A DNA stretch of 64,000 nt from Aurifilum marmelostoma. Lineage: Eukaryota > Ascomycota > Sordariomycetes > Diaporthales > Cryphonectriaceae. Positions 12,901 to 25,088 of this stretch are shown here, piece after piece. The stretch covers positions 682,001-746,000 of the forward strand of contig JAMXSV010000007.1 in the NCBI GenBank assembly GCA_027559495.1, given 5' to 3'. The notes beneath the pieces are model-generated. The model was not told where the DNA came from, searched no databases, and saw only the letters and a list, made by a program, of their open reading frames with translations. The position numbers and the translations under genes are program-made. The stretch's first letter is position 1. Every line of letters begins with the position of its first letter.

Positions 12901-15478
12901 TACCAGCAGCGCCTCTCCGTCTCTGGATACAGTGTTATAGTGGCTGTCTCAAAGGCAACAAAGGGGCATGGTCCTCCGGAGTGACATGCCCAAGCACTGA
13001 ACCTCTTCCCCTCGATCCTGTTGGGGCGGACCACAACGCCGCGGATTACGAGACTGCTTGTTGCTTATGCTGGCATCCAGCCATGCAGCCACGCACTTCC
13101 CGCAAGCAATACCCGAAATGGCGGGCTTGTCCCATCTCGAGGGCCTGCTACACAGACACCCCAGGCAGCGGCTGTAATGGCCAGGTCATTGCAGACCGGT
13201 CACATCAGATGGGGGTTGTGGATGGTTGCGGGTGTGTGGTGTATGCATATTACGCACACTGGCGGAGGCGTGATCAACTGTCAGCTCTGGCCGCCGGGAC
13301 ATAGCTACCGCTGCTGCATGGGGGGGGGGCCTTCACACCATACAGACCCTGGTTGCCCGCCGCTTCCGCCTGCATTCGAGATACGCGAGGGTTGATCCTG
13401 CAGAGGGGCTGACCATGGCAACCTTTCGTCGACCTGCAACCTCTCTACCTACAGCAGGTTCCCGATCATTATCAGAGTGGTGTTCTTGTCCTCTGCTAAG
13501 GACGCGCGATACACACCGTGGTGGAGACATCATGACCGGCATTCCAGGCGTCCTGCACGCCCCTTTCCTCATGAGGTCGACAGGGCCGCCAGCAATACAT
13601 GCGTTGGAATATGCACAAGAACCCGAAAACGAAAGGCAAGAAAACTGACAAGTCATGCCAGCAAAGCTAACTTTTGGTGCACCTCTCGAACCACTATAGT
13701 GGTACCATCCCGCGGCATTTCAGGCCCGCAGTCTAGGCCGCCAGTCCTGCATGCAAGTGTTCGCTGCCAACACCACCACGCATGTGCTTGGTGTGTCCCC
13801 GGCAACTGCTGAGCTGTGATGTGGACTGGCCGGGGGGGGGGGGTAGGATTGGCTGCTGGACCCCCACCCCCCTCCCCCCCTGAGCACCATAGTGCACTGT
13901 GTACTCGTCATGCAGAACTAAGGGCACACACATCGAACGCACCTTTGCATGCATCTAGCATAATATACCCTCACGTCACGGGCCCCATTCTCGGCGACAT
14001 CTGGATGTTACCACTTCATCTTCGCCACGGCCCCACCAGGGTTGGCCTGCAGAAGGATGATGGAGGAGGGGAGGAGCAGAAGCGTTGACAAGCCTATCGT
14101 GATCATGATGATTGATGATCACCATCACCATCAGCGGACCCGACCTGCAGGCGGAGCAAAGTCCTGAGGTGGGTTTTTCGAACCAAATCTAGACCCGAGA
14201 CACCCCTGGCTCAACCATGCGTGAGTTGTCAAGCCTTGTCAAGCTGAGAGAGAGTGTGTGTGTGTGCGTGCGTGCGAGAGAGAGAGAACCTTCCCACTCC
14301 TGAGCATAACCCGCCCTGTCACCTGCATCTGCAGAGAAATCCGTTCTGAGACAAACGCCAACGCATCTTCTAGCCAGCCAACTAACCCCTCACCCATGCT
14401 CTCTGCCAACCCGAGCACTAACAATACCGATTGACCGGTGCCAATCGCCAATTAAGGTTCGGGTCCAGAACTAAGCAAGATCGGGCATACGAGGTTTACC
14501 TTAGTGATGATACTCGGGTCCATGGTCTCGGGTCTGAGGCCTATCATGGGGCCAAGGGCAGATTATGTAGAGTAAAGAAGCAAAGCATCCGAGTAATGAG
14601 CTCTGCGGACCAGGCTGCCGTGTCGAGCTCGGCCGACACGTGTGTTGCGTTGTTGCTCCCGCAGGTGCTGGGTACCATCATTCACATCATCCTGTAGTTT
14701 TATGTATGAGAGAGAAAGCGGTCAGCGGGTTGCTTCCTCGTGCTGCCTCCCTCGCACTCACGTCGTACAGAGCTTGATGAAACCAGGCTAATGTCTTACT
14801 GTGATCTAAGATGGCTATATCTCCCAAGTGATCTGAGACCCGGAGGACGGGGGGAGTGGCGGAGGAGGAGGAAGAATGGGGAACAAGCAGCAGCGGCAAG
14901 TCTGACAACTATGCTGGCGTTGTACTACGGTGACATCGAGCAGATATCGTGGTTTTTGGTTGTCAAGCTAGTCGGTCGGCGATCTTGCTTGCTCGTCAGG
15001 GTGGTCCGAGTAGGATGTGCTTCTCCTGGTTTCCTTGCTTGAAACCAACAGAGAAGGGTATGGCACGATGATCACTCTGTGTAACACGGGTTCTGTGCCT
15101 GATGTGTGTGTGTGTTTGTAGGTTGTTGTTCTGGGTAGACAAGACGCTCTTGGTGGTGACGAAGATGGGATGTGCTCGTGGTGGCAACCATGGAATACTG
15201 CATTGTGCGAGTGTGTGAAAGTAGCAAAGTATGTCATAGCCAAACGCTCGAGAACGGTGCTTTCCAGGACTGTGTTCACGAGAGTGCTTTCTCATTTGAT
15301 GTCGAACCGAGATCTGATTGACTCTCCTCACGCCCTTCTAGATAATCTAACTATCTGGGCCTGCAATATCTCTGAACACTCGGGGTCTCTAGTCTTTGGT
15401 GCTTGTAGATGATGTGGTTTCTGGTTGTAGGCCCCGTAGAGCCATTCCAGACCTCTTGTTTGGGTCTCAATCGATCCG
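6985..15478. other. 8.5 kb gene-poor region
   Basis: No supportable gene. The first few hundred bases are probably the 3' UTR of the homeobox gene. The rest contains homopolymers (G16 at 7412-7427, several C runs), GA and TG microsatellites (near 8785, 9683, 11019, 14252), a TACATAGTACTATG motif near 7642, and a perfect 8-bp inverted repeat GTGATCAT/ATGATCAC at 14099-14122. Open frames are short and interrupted, without splice-joined partners. Non-coding transcripts cannot be excluded. Confidence 0.55.
7412..7427. repeat. poly-G tract (16 nt)
   Basis: Sixteen consecutive guanines in the region after the homeobox gene, one of several long G/C homopolymers in the window. These are relevant when judging apparent frameshifts elsewhere. 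Confidence 0.85.
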
Positions 15479-16697
15479 TCATTCCTGATTGAACCGCTTC
15501 AGCGAAAAGATCTCCAAGGCTGGATCTGCCTTCCCGGTCAAGACCAATTCAGCGAGTATGTCCCCGACCACCGCTGCATTTGTCACCCCAGAATGCATAA
15601 CTGCGAGCGAAAGTCCATCGACCCCTGTTTCTCCAAGAATAGGCAGCCCGTCCTCCGGTTGTGGGCGATATCCGATGGTAAAGTAGTCCAACTCCAGCAT
15701 CTCTCGCTGCTCCGGCTCGAAGGACATCTTCACTTTCTCCAGCTGTGCGCGCGCTGTGGCCAGCGGGTCCGGGCCCGGGTCCCCGCCAACAAAGTCCGAC
15801 CCAGCCAGGATGCGTCCGTCGGCTGTCTGGCGCATGTGGCCTTGTGGGTTGTAGACAACGTGGTCTAGAATACGCTTTCCCAGAGGCTTCGAGTGCACGA
15901 GGAGGCCTGCCGGAGCTGGGGTTTTGAGCGGTATCGTGATGCCTGTGGGGTTGCAAAGGTCTACGCAGGCTAGGCCGGCGGCCAGCACGACATGGTCGGC
16001 TGACAGCACCTCAGACGACGGCAGGACGACGCCGGCGACCTTGCCCTGCTTCCGGAGCAGGCTGGTGACGGTAGCGTGGACGAGTTTGGCGCCGCATTTC
16101 TGAGCAGCATCGATCATGGCCCGCGCTGCCTGGTCTGCCTCCACGGCACCCTCCTCGCCGACGCGTAGGCCCCATTCTGGCGGGAGGATCTCGGAGGACA
16201 ACGAAGGCTCGAGAGCTTTGATCTCTGCGCGTTCGGCGCGGTGGATATCGTAGCCCCAGTCTGAGTGCTCCTTGAGGTATCTTGCCAGCTCCTCTGGTGG
16301 CATATCCCACTGTCCACGCCTCACAAGAAGATATATCAGCCATCGGGGAGGAACAAAAAAGAAGAACCAAAGAAAAGAGAGGGAAGTAGAAAAGGACACA
16401 ACTACTACTCACGCTCAGGGAGCCGCACCATCGCAACACCTTTGACACCTCCGGTAGCTCCTCCGCAATGCGCCGCCAGCCTTCCATGGACCGTCGGCGG
16501 AAGTCATAGTAGGGTCTCGGATTATGCCAGCTCGCATTGAGCCAGGCGAAGGAGCAGGGTGTGGCGGTGCCCCCGACTTCCTCGGCGACGATGGTCACAT
16601 CTGGGCCGAGCTCGTGTCTTGCGAGATGCCATGCGATGGAGGCGCCGATGACGCCGGCGCCCACTACAACGATGTGGGGTCGGGTTTTGGCGGTCAT
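15479..16697 (-). CDS. FAD-dependent oxidoreductase, DAO (glycine/D-amino-acid oxidase-like) family
   Basis: Two exons on the minus strand, 16697-16413 and 16309-15479, joined across a 103-nt intron (donor GTGAGT), give 371 residues. Residues about 8-26 form the Rossmann beta-alpha-beta unit with the dinucleotide motif VVVGAGVIGASIAWHLA. The C-terminal GYRPQPEDGLPILGETG followed by a GVTNAAVVGDILAEL-like helix is the usual second FAD contact of the DAO family. These flavoenzymes oxidise secondary or primary amines of amino acids. The substrate cannot be told from sequence. ATG 16697 starts just before the Rossmann fold; a longer in-frame extension upstream lacks coding character. No signal peptide or clear peroxisomal C-terminus is seen (it ends RFNQE). 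The zinc-cluster regulator starts 1.07 kb away in the opposite direction. Confidence 0.85.
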
Positions 16698-17770
16698 CTT
16701 TTGCGTGACACTGTTGCTGTGCGTAAGTGTGTAAGTACTGTATGAATTGTACAAGTAGAGTGTGAGGACGTTGATTATTTTTCGTGGGTTCTGGAACCGT
16801 GGGAAAATGCTTTCTGTTGCGAACTTCGTGAGGGGATCTTCTTTCGCTACGACGTCAATCTTCCACTGAAGCATGCCCACCACTCGCAGCAGCGTATCAA
16901 ATCAACGTGCACAGAAAAATACCGGATACCACCGGCAGACTGATTGTGCTGTGTGGCTAGCATCTTGGCTCCGGTGCCGGCTATTGCTCCAGTCAAAGGA
17001 CAAGATGAAAATGTGCCTCAAAAGAATTGCAATCTTGCATTAGATATTGTTCTTGTATAGAGTCGTAAAAAAAGTAAAAATTAGAAGACGTTTTGTAATT
17101 TCTGGCGACGAATTCAACTGGTGATCACGCACACTGCGAGCGAATTGCCGGGCGAGTTGTCTTGGACTGCTGGTACAGTAACACCTGTCTGCTGACATAG
17201 GGTGAATATCTCAATTTGCATGTCGTATTTTGACTGAACACTGATTGATATATGCCAATAAAAGATCCATCCTGGGACAACCTCAAGTGAAGGTTTTCTC
17301 TCGGGCAGTAGGCAATAATTAATCCAGTGGCAGTACTGTTGCCTACTTGGTGTGCACTTTCCTTAGATAATGAATGGCCCAGGCGAATAAAGGACGGGAA
17401 GAGCTGACGTCATCACCGTGATACTTTGCACCTGCCGCTCTGCTCGGACAACGGAGCAAAATCCCACCGTCTAAGTTGTCCGAGATTTTACTTAGCTGCT
17501 GTAGACGCTGGTTGGCCCCATCAACAGGCATTCACGGCACCGTTACCACAATATCAGCCTTACAGGCAAAACACATGTCAGGCTGACGCTGGATCGCCAG
17601 GGGTGTGAAGAGAAAGCAGAGAGATGGTGACAAAGGTACACATATGCTTTTAACTTTTTCTTTTCTCTAATACAACAATTCTATCAAACCATGTAAACCT
17701 GGTTTCTGTCTTGCTGGGGTCAATACTAAGAAGAAAGAGGGGCCACAACAACGACCACCAGCATCGCACA
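16698..17770. promoter_or_regulatory. divergent intergenic region (oxidoreductase / zinc-cluster regulator)
   Basis: About 1.07 kb separates two oppositely transcribed start codons and holds no coding frame. It is AT-richer than its neighbours and should contain both promoters. The pairing of a catabolic-type oxidase with a zinc-cluster regulator suggests possible pathway-specific control, which is inference only. Confidence 0.5.
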
Positions 17771-20700
17771 ATGTCGGGAGAGGATATGTCAGCAGCTGAT
17801 GTGGCTGCACGTGAAGCCGGGCTGGGAGGCGATGGCGGTAACGACAGCCTTGAGCCTCTGGCATGCGTGACATGCCGGAGTCGGAAGCTGAAATGCGACC
17901 GGACCAAGCCCGCATGCACGAGGTGTACCAAGCTGAAGGCCGAGTGTCAGTATCCAGAGTCCAGGAGGAAGCCTGCCTTTAAGAGGAGGAACGTCAAGGA
18001 ATTGGAGGAGCGCCTAGGTATGCATTCATTCTCTTATCCTCACCTACCCCTTCTGGCTGGCTGACCCAGGTACACACACCTTTCCTCTCACAGCTCAGGT
18101 GGAGGTGTTACTGAAAGATGCCGCTGGCAAGACGGGGCCTCTTCCTGAGACCAGCAATGTTGAACAAGATGGTCCTCGTCATGTCCAGGAGAGGAATGCC
18201 TCTTGTCAGGATGATGACAACGTTCAGGAGACCTCAATTCCGCATCCCGTCCGGGGGTATCAGGGCTCAATCGACGCGTCGAGACAAAAGTTCACGGACG
18301 AATCCCTCAACTGGAACTTCACCAACAACGACGTCCCCGGCCTGGGTGAGAACGTGAACGGTTACAGCAACGTACCACCGCCCATGGGGTGGGGCACGCC
18401 ATTCAGCACGCCAGACATGCGTTACAAGCCCCGGCAGGAGAACGCTGGGGCGACCGGTTATGAGTTGCTAGGTCTCGGGCTCTTCGAGGCCTTGCCACCG
18501 ACCAAGATGATCGAGGAGCTGTGAGTGCATCTCTCAGAGACGGGTTGGGCTTGGACCGTGGGAGCTCCCCGTAATGCTGACTCTAGTCGAACAAAAAAAA
18601 AAAGACATCAGACCTACTTCATGAAGCAGCACCCTCTGATCCCTATCGTCCACCCCGGGCGCTACATGACAGCCTTCTACTCGGCTCCCCACCTGAGACC
18701 ACCCATGGCTTTGCAATATGCCATCTGGACCATGGCCACAAATGGCCATGAGAAGTACTCGGGTTATCATGACGCCTTTCACCGCCGTGCTCGCCATTAT
18801 CTCGAGGAAGATGAGCTTAGAGTACGTGGCACCCGGCACATAGGTGTCAGTGTAGATTGTTGTGGATCTTTTTTGGCTGACTGGGTGGCACCCTCAGGGA
18901 GACGGCGAGCACTTTCTCACCATTTCTCATGCCCAGGCTTGGGCGCTTACGGCCACCAACGAGGCCAGGTGCATGTGGTTCACCCGGGCTGCCATGTCCG
19001 CAGCTCGGTGTATCAAGCTCTTGCACATGATGGGCCTACATAGGCTTGACGATCCCGACGCCGAGCAGACGATGGCGCCCACATTAGCACCTCCGAGAGA
19101 CTGGACTGAGCTGGAAGGTGAGTGGGGGGTGGCGATAGCGGCGCCGCGAATCTCTCCCCACGACAGCTGAAATGGTCTGCTGACTGTGACCTTGTGTGGT
19201 ATTAGAGAGGAGACGAACGTTTTGGGGTGCATTTGCGATCGATTCTCATGCATCTATCAGCACAGGTTGGCCGACGCTGATCGACCCAGAGGAAGTTAGT
19301 CCACTAACCCGGGGCCTGTGCGGGCGAGGCAAGACTTGCGTCGAAGAAACAGATGAGGCTGACCATGTCCGCAGGTCACCACGCATCTCCCCAGTTCCGA
19401 AGAAGCCTTTAACAAAGGTCGTGAGGAGACTACTTGCCGGCTACAGGATGTATTCCAGGGCTCTCCCTACTCCTCCTTCGCCGGAGCCGCCGTGATATGC
19501 CATCTGTTCAACCGTATTATGAAACACATCCATCATTCAAGGCCGGACGATGCTGCAGATGACTACGAATATGGCAGGTACTGGAATAGGCATCGAGATC
19601 TGGACAACCTGCTGTCTAGCGCCTTCATGTTTCTACCAGAAGGGTTCCGTCTGCCGGCACATTTGAGGGACCCAATCGCCGTCCACACGAATCTTAACCT
19701 TCATGCTTCGGTCATCTGTCTCCACAATAATGCCTATGAGAAGGCAAAAGAGCACAACTTCCCTGAGGTCATCAGGACGACGATCAAGACCCGTCTGGCG
19801 ACCGCCGCCCAAGAGGTGGTGAGCATCGTCAAAATGACCTCTCACTCCAATGCCGGCTACGTAAGCTAAACCTCCAATCTACCAAATCCTCTTTTTCCCC
19901 AGGTTGTACGTCAAGCTGACGCCTTCTCTCTTCTTTCCTTGGGGATCTGAAGAGGAGTCCTCTGGTCGCGCTCGCACTCTATGTTGCCAGCTCCGTCTGC
20001 ATAATACAGGCTCAGGAGGAACAGAGCCTCTCGCCCAGGATAAAAGCAGACCTCGAATTCCTAATCATGGCCATGGACGCCATCGGCAAACAACACCTCA
20101 TCACCCTCAACTTTCTCCGGCAGGTCATGGTTGACCTCGAGCGCGCAAACTTGATCCATCTCCTCCGCATCCCCGACCCCAACCTATATGCTTTCGAGAC
20201 CATCTCGGGCTCCGCGCCGTGTGGGAGCAACATTCCCTTGTTTGCACGGTCCCAAGTCTCGAGAAAGACTGACATCCTGCCACCCCTACCGGGCAGGCTA
20301 CCTCTGAACAAGCCGATCGGCAGCCGATTCGGCAGGGGACTCGACCTCGCGAGGACGCCTTTTGAGGCGACAGCTCTAGATATAGATGCGTGGCAACCGG
20401 GCACGCAGGCTTTCAACACAAACCACAACAACTCAGAGTCCGGGAACTCCAACAAGCGTAGACGGGTAAATTTGTCGCCCGATCCGCCCGGGCCGAACGA
20501 GGCCATATTCCGCATCTCCCAGATAGCATCAGTCTCATCAGCGGACGAGGTGTCTCCCTCGTCGGACAATAACACACCAAGGGACTCGTCTCTGTCCTCG
20601 GCGTCTGTGTGCGGCAACGAGACTGCCGCACCGACCGGCGTGCAGGGGCCCTCGTTTAGATTGCCACACCGGGCAGGCTCGTCAACCACAGGCTCGTCGC

Positions 20701-21056
20701 CTGCTGGTCTGATAAACAATAGCCACCCCACGCCGGCGAGCTCGGGAATCAGCCCTGGGACGACCACGTCCGGGCCGACCGTGGGGAGGACGAGCAGCTC
20801 GATCGACGGCGGGATCATGCTGACGGATGCGGTGGTGACTACGGAGATGTTTGAGACGACGGGTGCAGGCGCAGGCCAGGTGGACAATGTTGTCGATATG
20901 AATAGGTTTCAGGGACTGAATGGTTGGGAGGGGGCGCAAGATGCGTCGGGCTTGTATGCGCAGGTGACGGAAGCCATGCTGAATGATGACAGCTGGATGG
21001 TGCTCAACGAGATGGGCAACAGCTCGTGGGATACAGGACAGGCGGGGCAAGTATAG
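17771..21056 (+). CDS. Zn(II)2Cys6 fungal transcription factor with MHR domain
   Basis: Seven exons: 17771-18017, 18094-18520, 18605-18821, 18898-19117, 19206-19294, 19375-19860 and 19953-21056. They sum to 2790 nt (929 residues) in one frame. The binuclear zinc cluster occupies residues 32-59 with spacing C-x2-C-x6-C-x6-C-x2-C-x6-C (CVTCRSRKLKC then CTRCTKLKAEC). A short linker and a predicted dimerisation helix (ELEERLAQVEVLLK) follow; that helix is created by splicing at 18017/18094. The middle-homology region spans exons 3-6 and includes FTRAAMSAARC and the hallmark ERRRTFWGAFAIDSHAS. The last ~300 residues are Ser/Thr/Pro-rich and probably carry activation function. Such proteins bind CGG-containing sites as dimers in the nucleus. 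The target pathway is unknown. The introns are 76-92 nt. Confidence 0.87.
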
Positions 21057-22175
21057 GCGGCGGGTAGAAGACTGCAAGGCCTCGACCAATATAGGGAACC
21101 TCGCCTGGAGAGTTAGGAACCCAATGCCACTCTATTGTACAATCACCAGGAAGGGTATTTCTTCTTCTTGCTTTATGATCCAAGGGTCAAGGCCGTATCT
21201 GCAGTCCTCGTGCGTGCCCAGCGGTAGGGGATGTCCACAGAAAAAAAGGGAGAGAAAGACCAGACACAACAGAGTCTTTGAATTTTATTTTGTTCCTGCT
21301 TGAATACGTATAACATGCACAGGAGTCCTTTGCGCTGAATTGTTCAGACTCGTGTCATCGTTCTGCTTGGGGGTGCAGCAAGTAACTTGACAGCGTTGTG
21401 GAAACTCCTAGTCACGACCGGAGAAAGGGAGCCGCAACGCTTGTTAGAGACGAGTCTCGCTGACTCTCTAAGCTGGATGATTTCCTCCATTTCGGACCGA
21501 GTCCGCCTAAAAAAAGAAAAAGATGGTCTATCATGCACATCAGGTTCCCTTCAGAATCACAAGGTCGAGAGTAATCTGGCTTGAGACTACCACAGTATGA
21601 CACCCACGACAAGATCCCACAGCAGTTAGCGCTGCCGTTCTGAACCCTTGCCAGCACGGAAAGAGGGGCTGTGGAGTCGTTGTCGGCGGGGCCAGGCGCG
21701 GGGTTCACTGCGTTAAGTGCCTGTCACTGCCCCCAGTGCCCCCCTCCCCCCTCCCCCTCCCTTCCCACCCCCCTTTTGGAGTATCAGTTGAGGGGCGCGG
21801 GATGATACGTAGTACATACTATGTAGATTCCGCACGGCTGTCATTCGGAGTGATTCCACCCCCCAATCTTGCCACTGTGCACTCATCGATGGGACTGTGC
21901 TCTTCGCTCCCGCTGTGCCTAGTCCTCGTCTGGCTGAGTCTACCCAACTCACGCCTCACTCCAACGTCTAGTCAACTCCGTAATTCCTCCCCCCCTCTCC
22001 CTCTCCCCCTTTAGACAAGACAGTTCTCTGTTTCGCTCTTCCAGAAAGTCCACAATAACTCCTTATTCACACCCTTCATGGTCACGATCTTGTCTCCCAT
22101 GATAAATCTCGTCGATTCCATCGTGACCCCTCACTCGCTTCCTTAGTGCTTTGACGTACATGTGTGCTCTCCATC
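21057..22175. other. intergenic region between zinc-cluster regulator and septin-like gene
   Basis: About 1.1 kb without a coding frame. It holds the 3' UTR of the upstream gene and, from about 21950, a C/T-rich leader ahead of the start at 22176. A palindromic TAGTACATACTATGTA-type motif is near 21810. Confidence 0.55.
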
Positions 22176-24518
22176 ATGCGACCTATCTTTGGCGACACGC
22201 CGCCACAGCGCCCCCGCCCCAGCGATAACGGCGGCCCGACCGCCTTCTTCCTCGGCGACGAGGACGCTGTCGATGCCGCCCTGGAACAGTCGCTGTCGAG
22301 CTTCGTCGCTCCTCGTGATCCCCGGAAGCAGCAGCAGCAGCAGCAGCAGCACCAGGGCGTGAATAGTCCTACAGAAGAACCCGGCCCGAGCAGTCCGTCT
22401 AAGCAGCACACCGCTACACAGGACCGTGATATCAGCGTTTCGGCTACGTCCTCGCTTCCTGACAGCGATAACCATCTCGACGACGCTTCCCTCGCCTCCG
22501 ATCGGCTTGTTCCTCTGCAGCAGCAGCACCATTACCAGCAGCAGCAGCCTACTCTGGCCTCAGCCAGCACCGAGACCTCGAGACCCATCACGCCCCTGAT
22601 GCTGTCCTTGTCCGGGGCTGCCTCGGCCGTAAGCGGCGCCTCCTCGCGGAGGAACTCCACTGCGGCCTCCCTCTCCGAGGAGGTGGCCAGCCAGGCTCTG
22701 AGCATGAGTGTCGAGCTGCAGCCGGATCTGTCGCCGTCCATGATGGACAGCAGCAGTGCATCCCAGCTTGTCATGCCCTCCATCAAGATGCCTTCTCGCC
22801 GGCCGTTCACAGACGAGGGCAAGCGCATTGGGAGGCTCAAGATCCTCATTGCCGGTGACTCTGGTAAGCAGGAATGCTAGTTAAGTGTCTATCAACAGGC
22901 ATCACACGAGAGAGCTAACGGGTTGTCTGTGCCAGGAACCGGCAAGACGGCTCTCATCAAGGCTATCGTTCAGACCTCTGACGCAATCGTGCACGTCGAC
23001 CCGATCACTCCGCAGCCCGCCATCCTGAGCCAGAGATCGACCTCGAGTCCTCGTCCCAAAGCAAGATCCAAATCAAACAGGAACAGCAATGAGACAGCGC
23101 AGATTTCTGAGATATCTGCGAGTACCAAGCCATACCCCGAATGGTGGTCCGATCTGGACGATTCCCGACTTCTCAAACGTAGAAAGAGCTTGGGCGGCGA
23201 TACCATCTTAGACAGGAATATTTGCTTTATTGATACCCCGGGATACAGTGACGGTTCATCTGTGAGTCGCACAAGAGCTGCTTTATCTCCTTTTAGAGCA
23301 AAGACATCCATGTGCTGATCTCGTCTACAGAGTATGGAGTGTATTACTCCCGTAATTCGTTGTGTCGAGTCTCACTTTGAGAAAGTGCAGTCCAACACGT
23401 CGGCTGATTCCGAGATGCTGAATATGTTGGGCGGGGATGGAGGTAACCAGGTCGACGTGGCCCTGTATCTCATACAGAACAGTAAGATGCCCTCCCCCAA
23501 AAAAAAAACGAAGACCTGTTGAGTGCACAGGCTGACGCCTCTTGACATAGACTTGAAACCTGCCGACATCAAGTACCTGCAACTATTAGCACCGCTCACC
23601 AACGTGATTCCGCTTCTCGCCCAGTCAGACACCATGACCCCTGAGGCCGTCAGTCAGAGCAGAGAGCGCATCAGGAGCGAGCTACACGAGGCCGACGTGC
23701 GACCATTCTCTTTTGCCACTTCAGCCTCTCCTGGGGGGCCCGAGTCGGCGTGGCCTTACGCTGTATCCAGCTTGCCTGGGTCAGACCACGATGTCATGGA
23801 TGCCAGCCTCCTGATGAGTCCGGACTACGTCCAGCCACTGATGCCTTCAGACCTCTCCATCCTGGTGGGGGAGATATTTAGCGAGACCGGAGCCTCCTGG
23901 CTGAGGCACGCTGCGGCGAAAAAGTTCTTGCAGTGGAAAAATTCGGAAAATTCGTCTCGACCAAGAGCTCTGTACAGACCCCTGAGCGTGCCGACCGGTA
24001 TACCATCAGCCTCGTTGGTCGCGACAGGACCGCCGCGGACGTACTCGCTTGCGCGCATCGCTGATCACACGCAGCGTGAAGAGCGGATGGCACAAATCCG
24101 TCTTGCTAATTGGGCATCGGATCTGCAGAGGAGTCTGGCGAACGAGAAGGCTCGTTACGAAGCTCTTGCGCGGGGGGAGAGAGCGGTCTGGCTGACAGAA
24201 AGACTAAACGAGTGCGTCCAGGACGGCACACTCGTAGCGGTCAAGAACCAGGACCGCAGCTCATCAAGACTGCGTGCAAAGAGGCTGTCCCGGGAACGAA
24301 GACCAGACTCGGTAACCATGCATCACCAAGACCCGCTCGGGCTGCTTGAAGTTGCCTCAAGGCTGAGGAACAACGGCTGGGTTGCACTTGAGGTGCTGGG
24401 AGGCGTGGGCCTCCTGGGAGGTGTTGTGTTCTGGGTCTCCAAGACCCATGGCTGGCACATCCAAGCACTTGAATGGGTGGTCGAATCCTGGTCTGACCTG
24501 AAGAGCAGTGAGAGGTGA
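22176..24518 (+). CDS. septin-like GTPase with C-terminal membrane anchor
   Basis: Exons 22176-22863, 22936-23261, 23331-23481 and 23551-24518 give 710 residues. Residues 1-220 are disordered and Ser/Gln-rich. The G1/P-loop GDSGTGKT (residues 227-234) is completed by splicing across the first intron. G3 is DTPG at 329-332. A degenerate G4 AQSD at 412-415 stands where septins have AKAD, in a septin-like context (NVIPLLAQSDTMT). A basic helical region near residues 540-640 is followed by a hydrophobic segment (about 665-688, LEVLGGVGLLGGVVFWV), probably a single membrane span with a short tail. Canonical septins lack a transmembrane helix and usually end in a coiled coil, so this is a diverged septin-like protein. 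The role is likely at a membrane, but GTPase activity is not certain given the altered G4. Confidence 0.8.
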
Positions 24519-25088
24519 TCAAGAGGCAGCTGAAGAAGACGCTGTGTTGCTCACAGACGGACCGCCTGCCCGGGTCGTATGTCGCCCTTACTGGACACAG
24601 GGACGGAGGGAAGAGCTGCGTTTATTGACGTGGCTGCAGTAGCTGATTGAAGCCGTCTCACTTTTGGAAATGCCATCTGAGATCTCCTTTTATTTCTATA
24701 GACGAGACAGCCTAGTTTAAATGATTGGAAATCTGGACTGGACAAATTGAGAACCGAGGAAAACCTTATTAATTGTAAACGAAAAAGTAACTATTTCCCT
24801 AATTGCCCGCCCGTGAAAAATAGTGGGCCCCGCCCCTGCCACCCATGCCCCCTGACGTTGCTTTTTTAGCATCAAATTTCTCCCCACTTCCTCCATAGTA
24901 CTGTATAGAAGCGCACCCACCCACACTGCTGCTGCCCCAAATCGGAAGCTGAGCACCTTGTTGGTTTCAAGGACTCTCTTTCACTCTTCCACTCCCTGTT
25001 CCCCTCCTCTTCTTGTCACACTCCCCAAGACAGCTTGTCCTGCTGTCCCTGTACCAAGATCAGTCTCCGTGGGTTCTCGACCGTTACC
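24519..25088. other. intergenic region upstream of poly(A) polymerase
   Basis: About 570 nt with no coding frame. It contains the 3' end of the septin-like transcript, a CATAGTACTGTATAG motif near 24893 and a pyrimidine-rich leader before ATG 25089. Confidence 0.5.

Noticed and set aside
14431..14697. Possible small RNA or tRNA-like stretch near AGGTTCGGGTCCAG
   Set aside because: No acceptor-stem or arm pairing consistent with tRNA, and no match to conserved 5S rRNA internal control elements.
20012..20887. 291-codon minus-strand frame
   Set aside because: Antisense of the last exon of the zinc-cluster regulator; no motif of its own.
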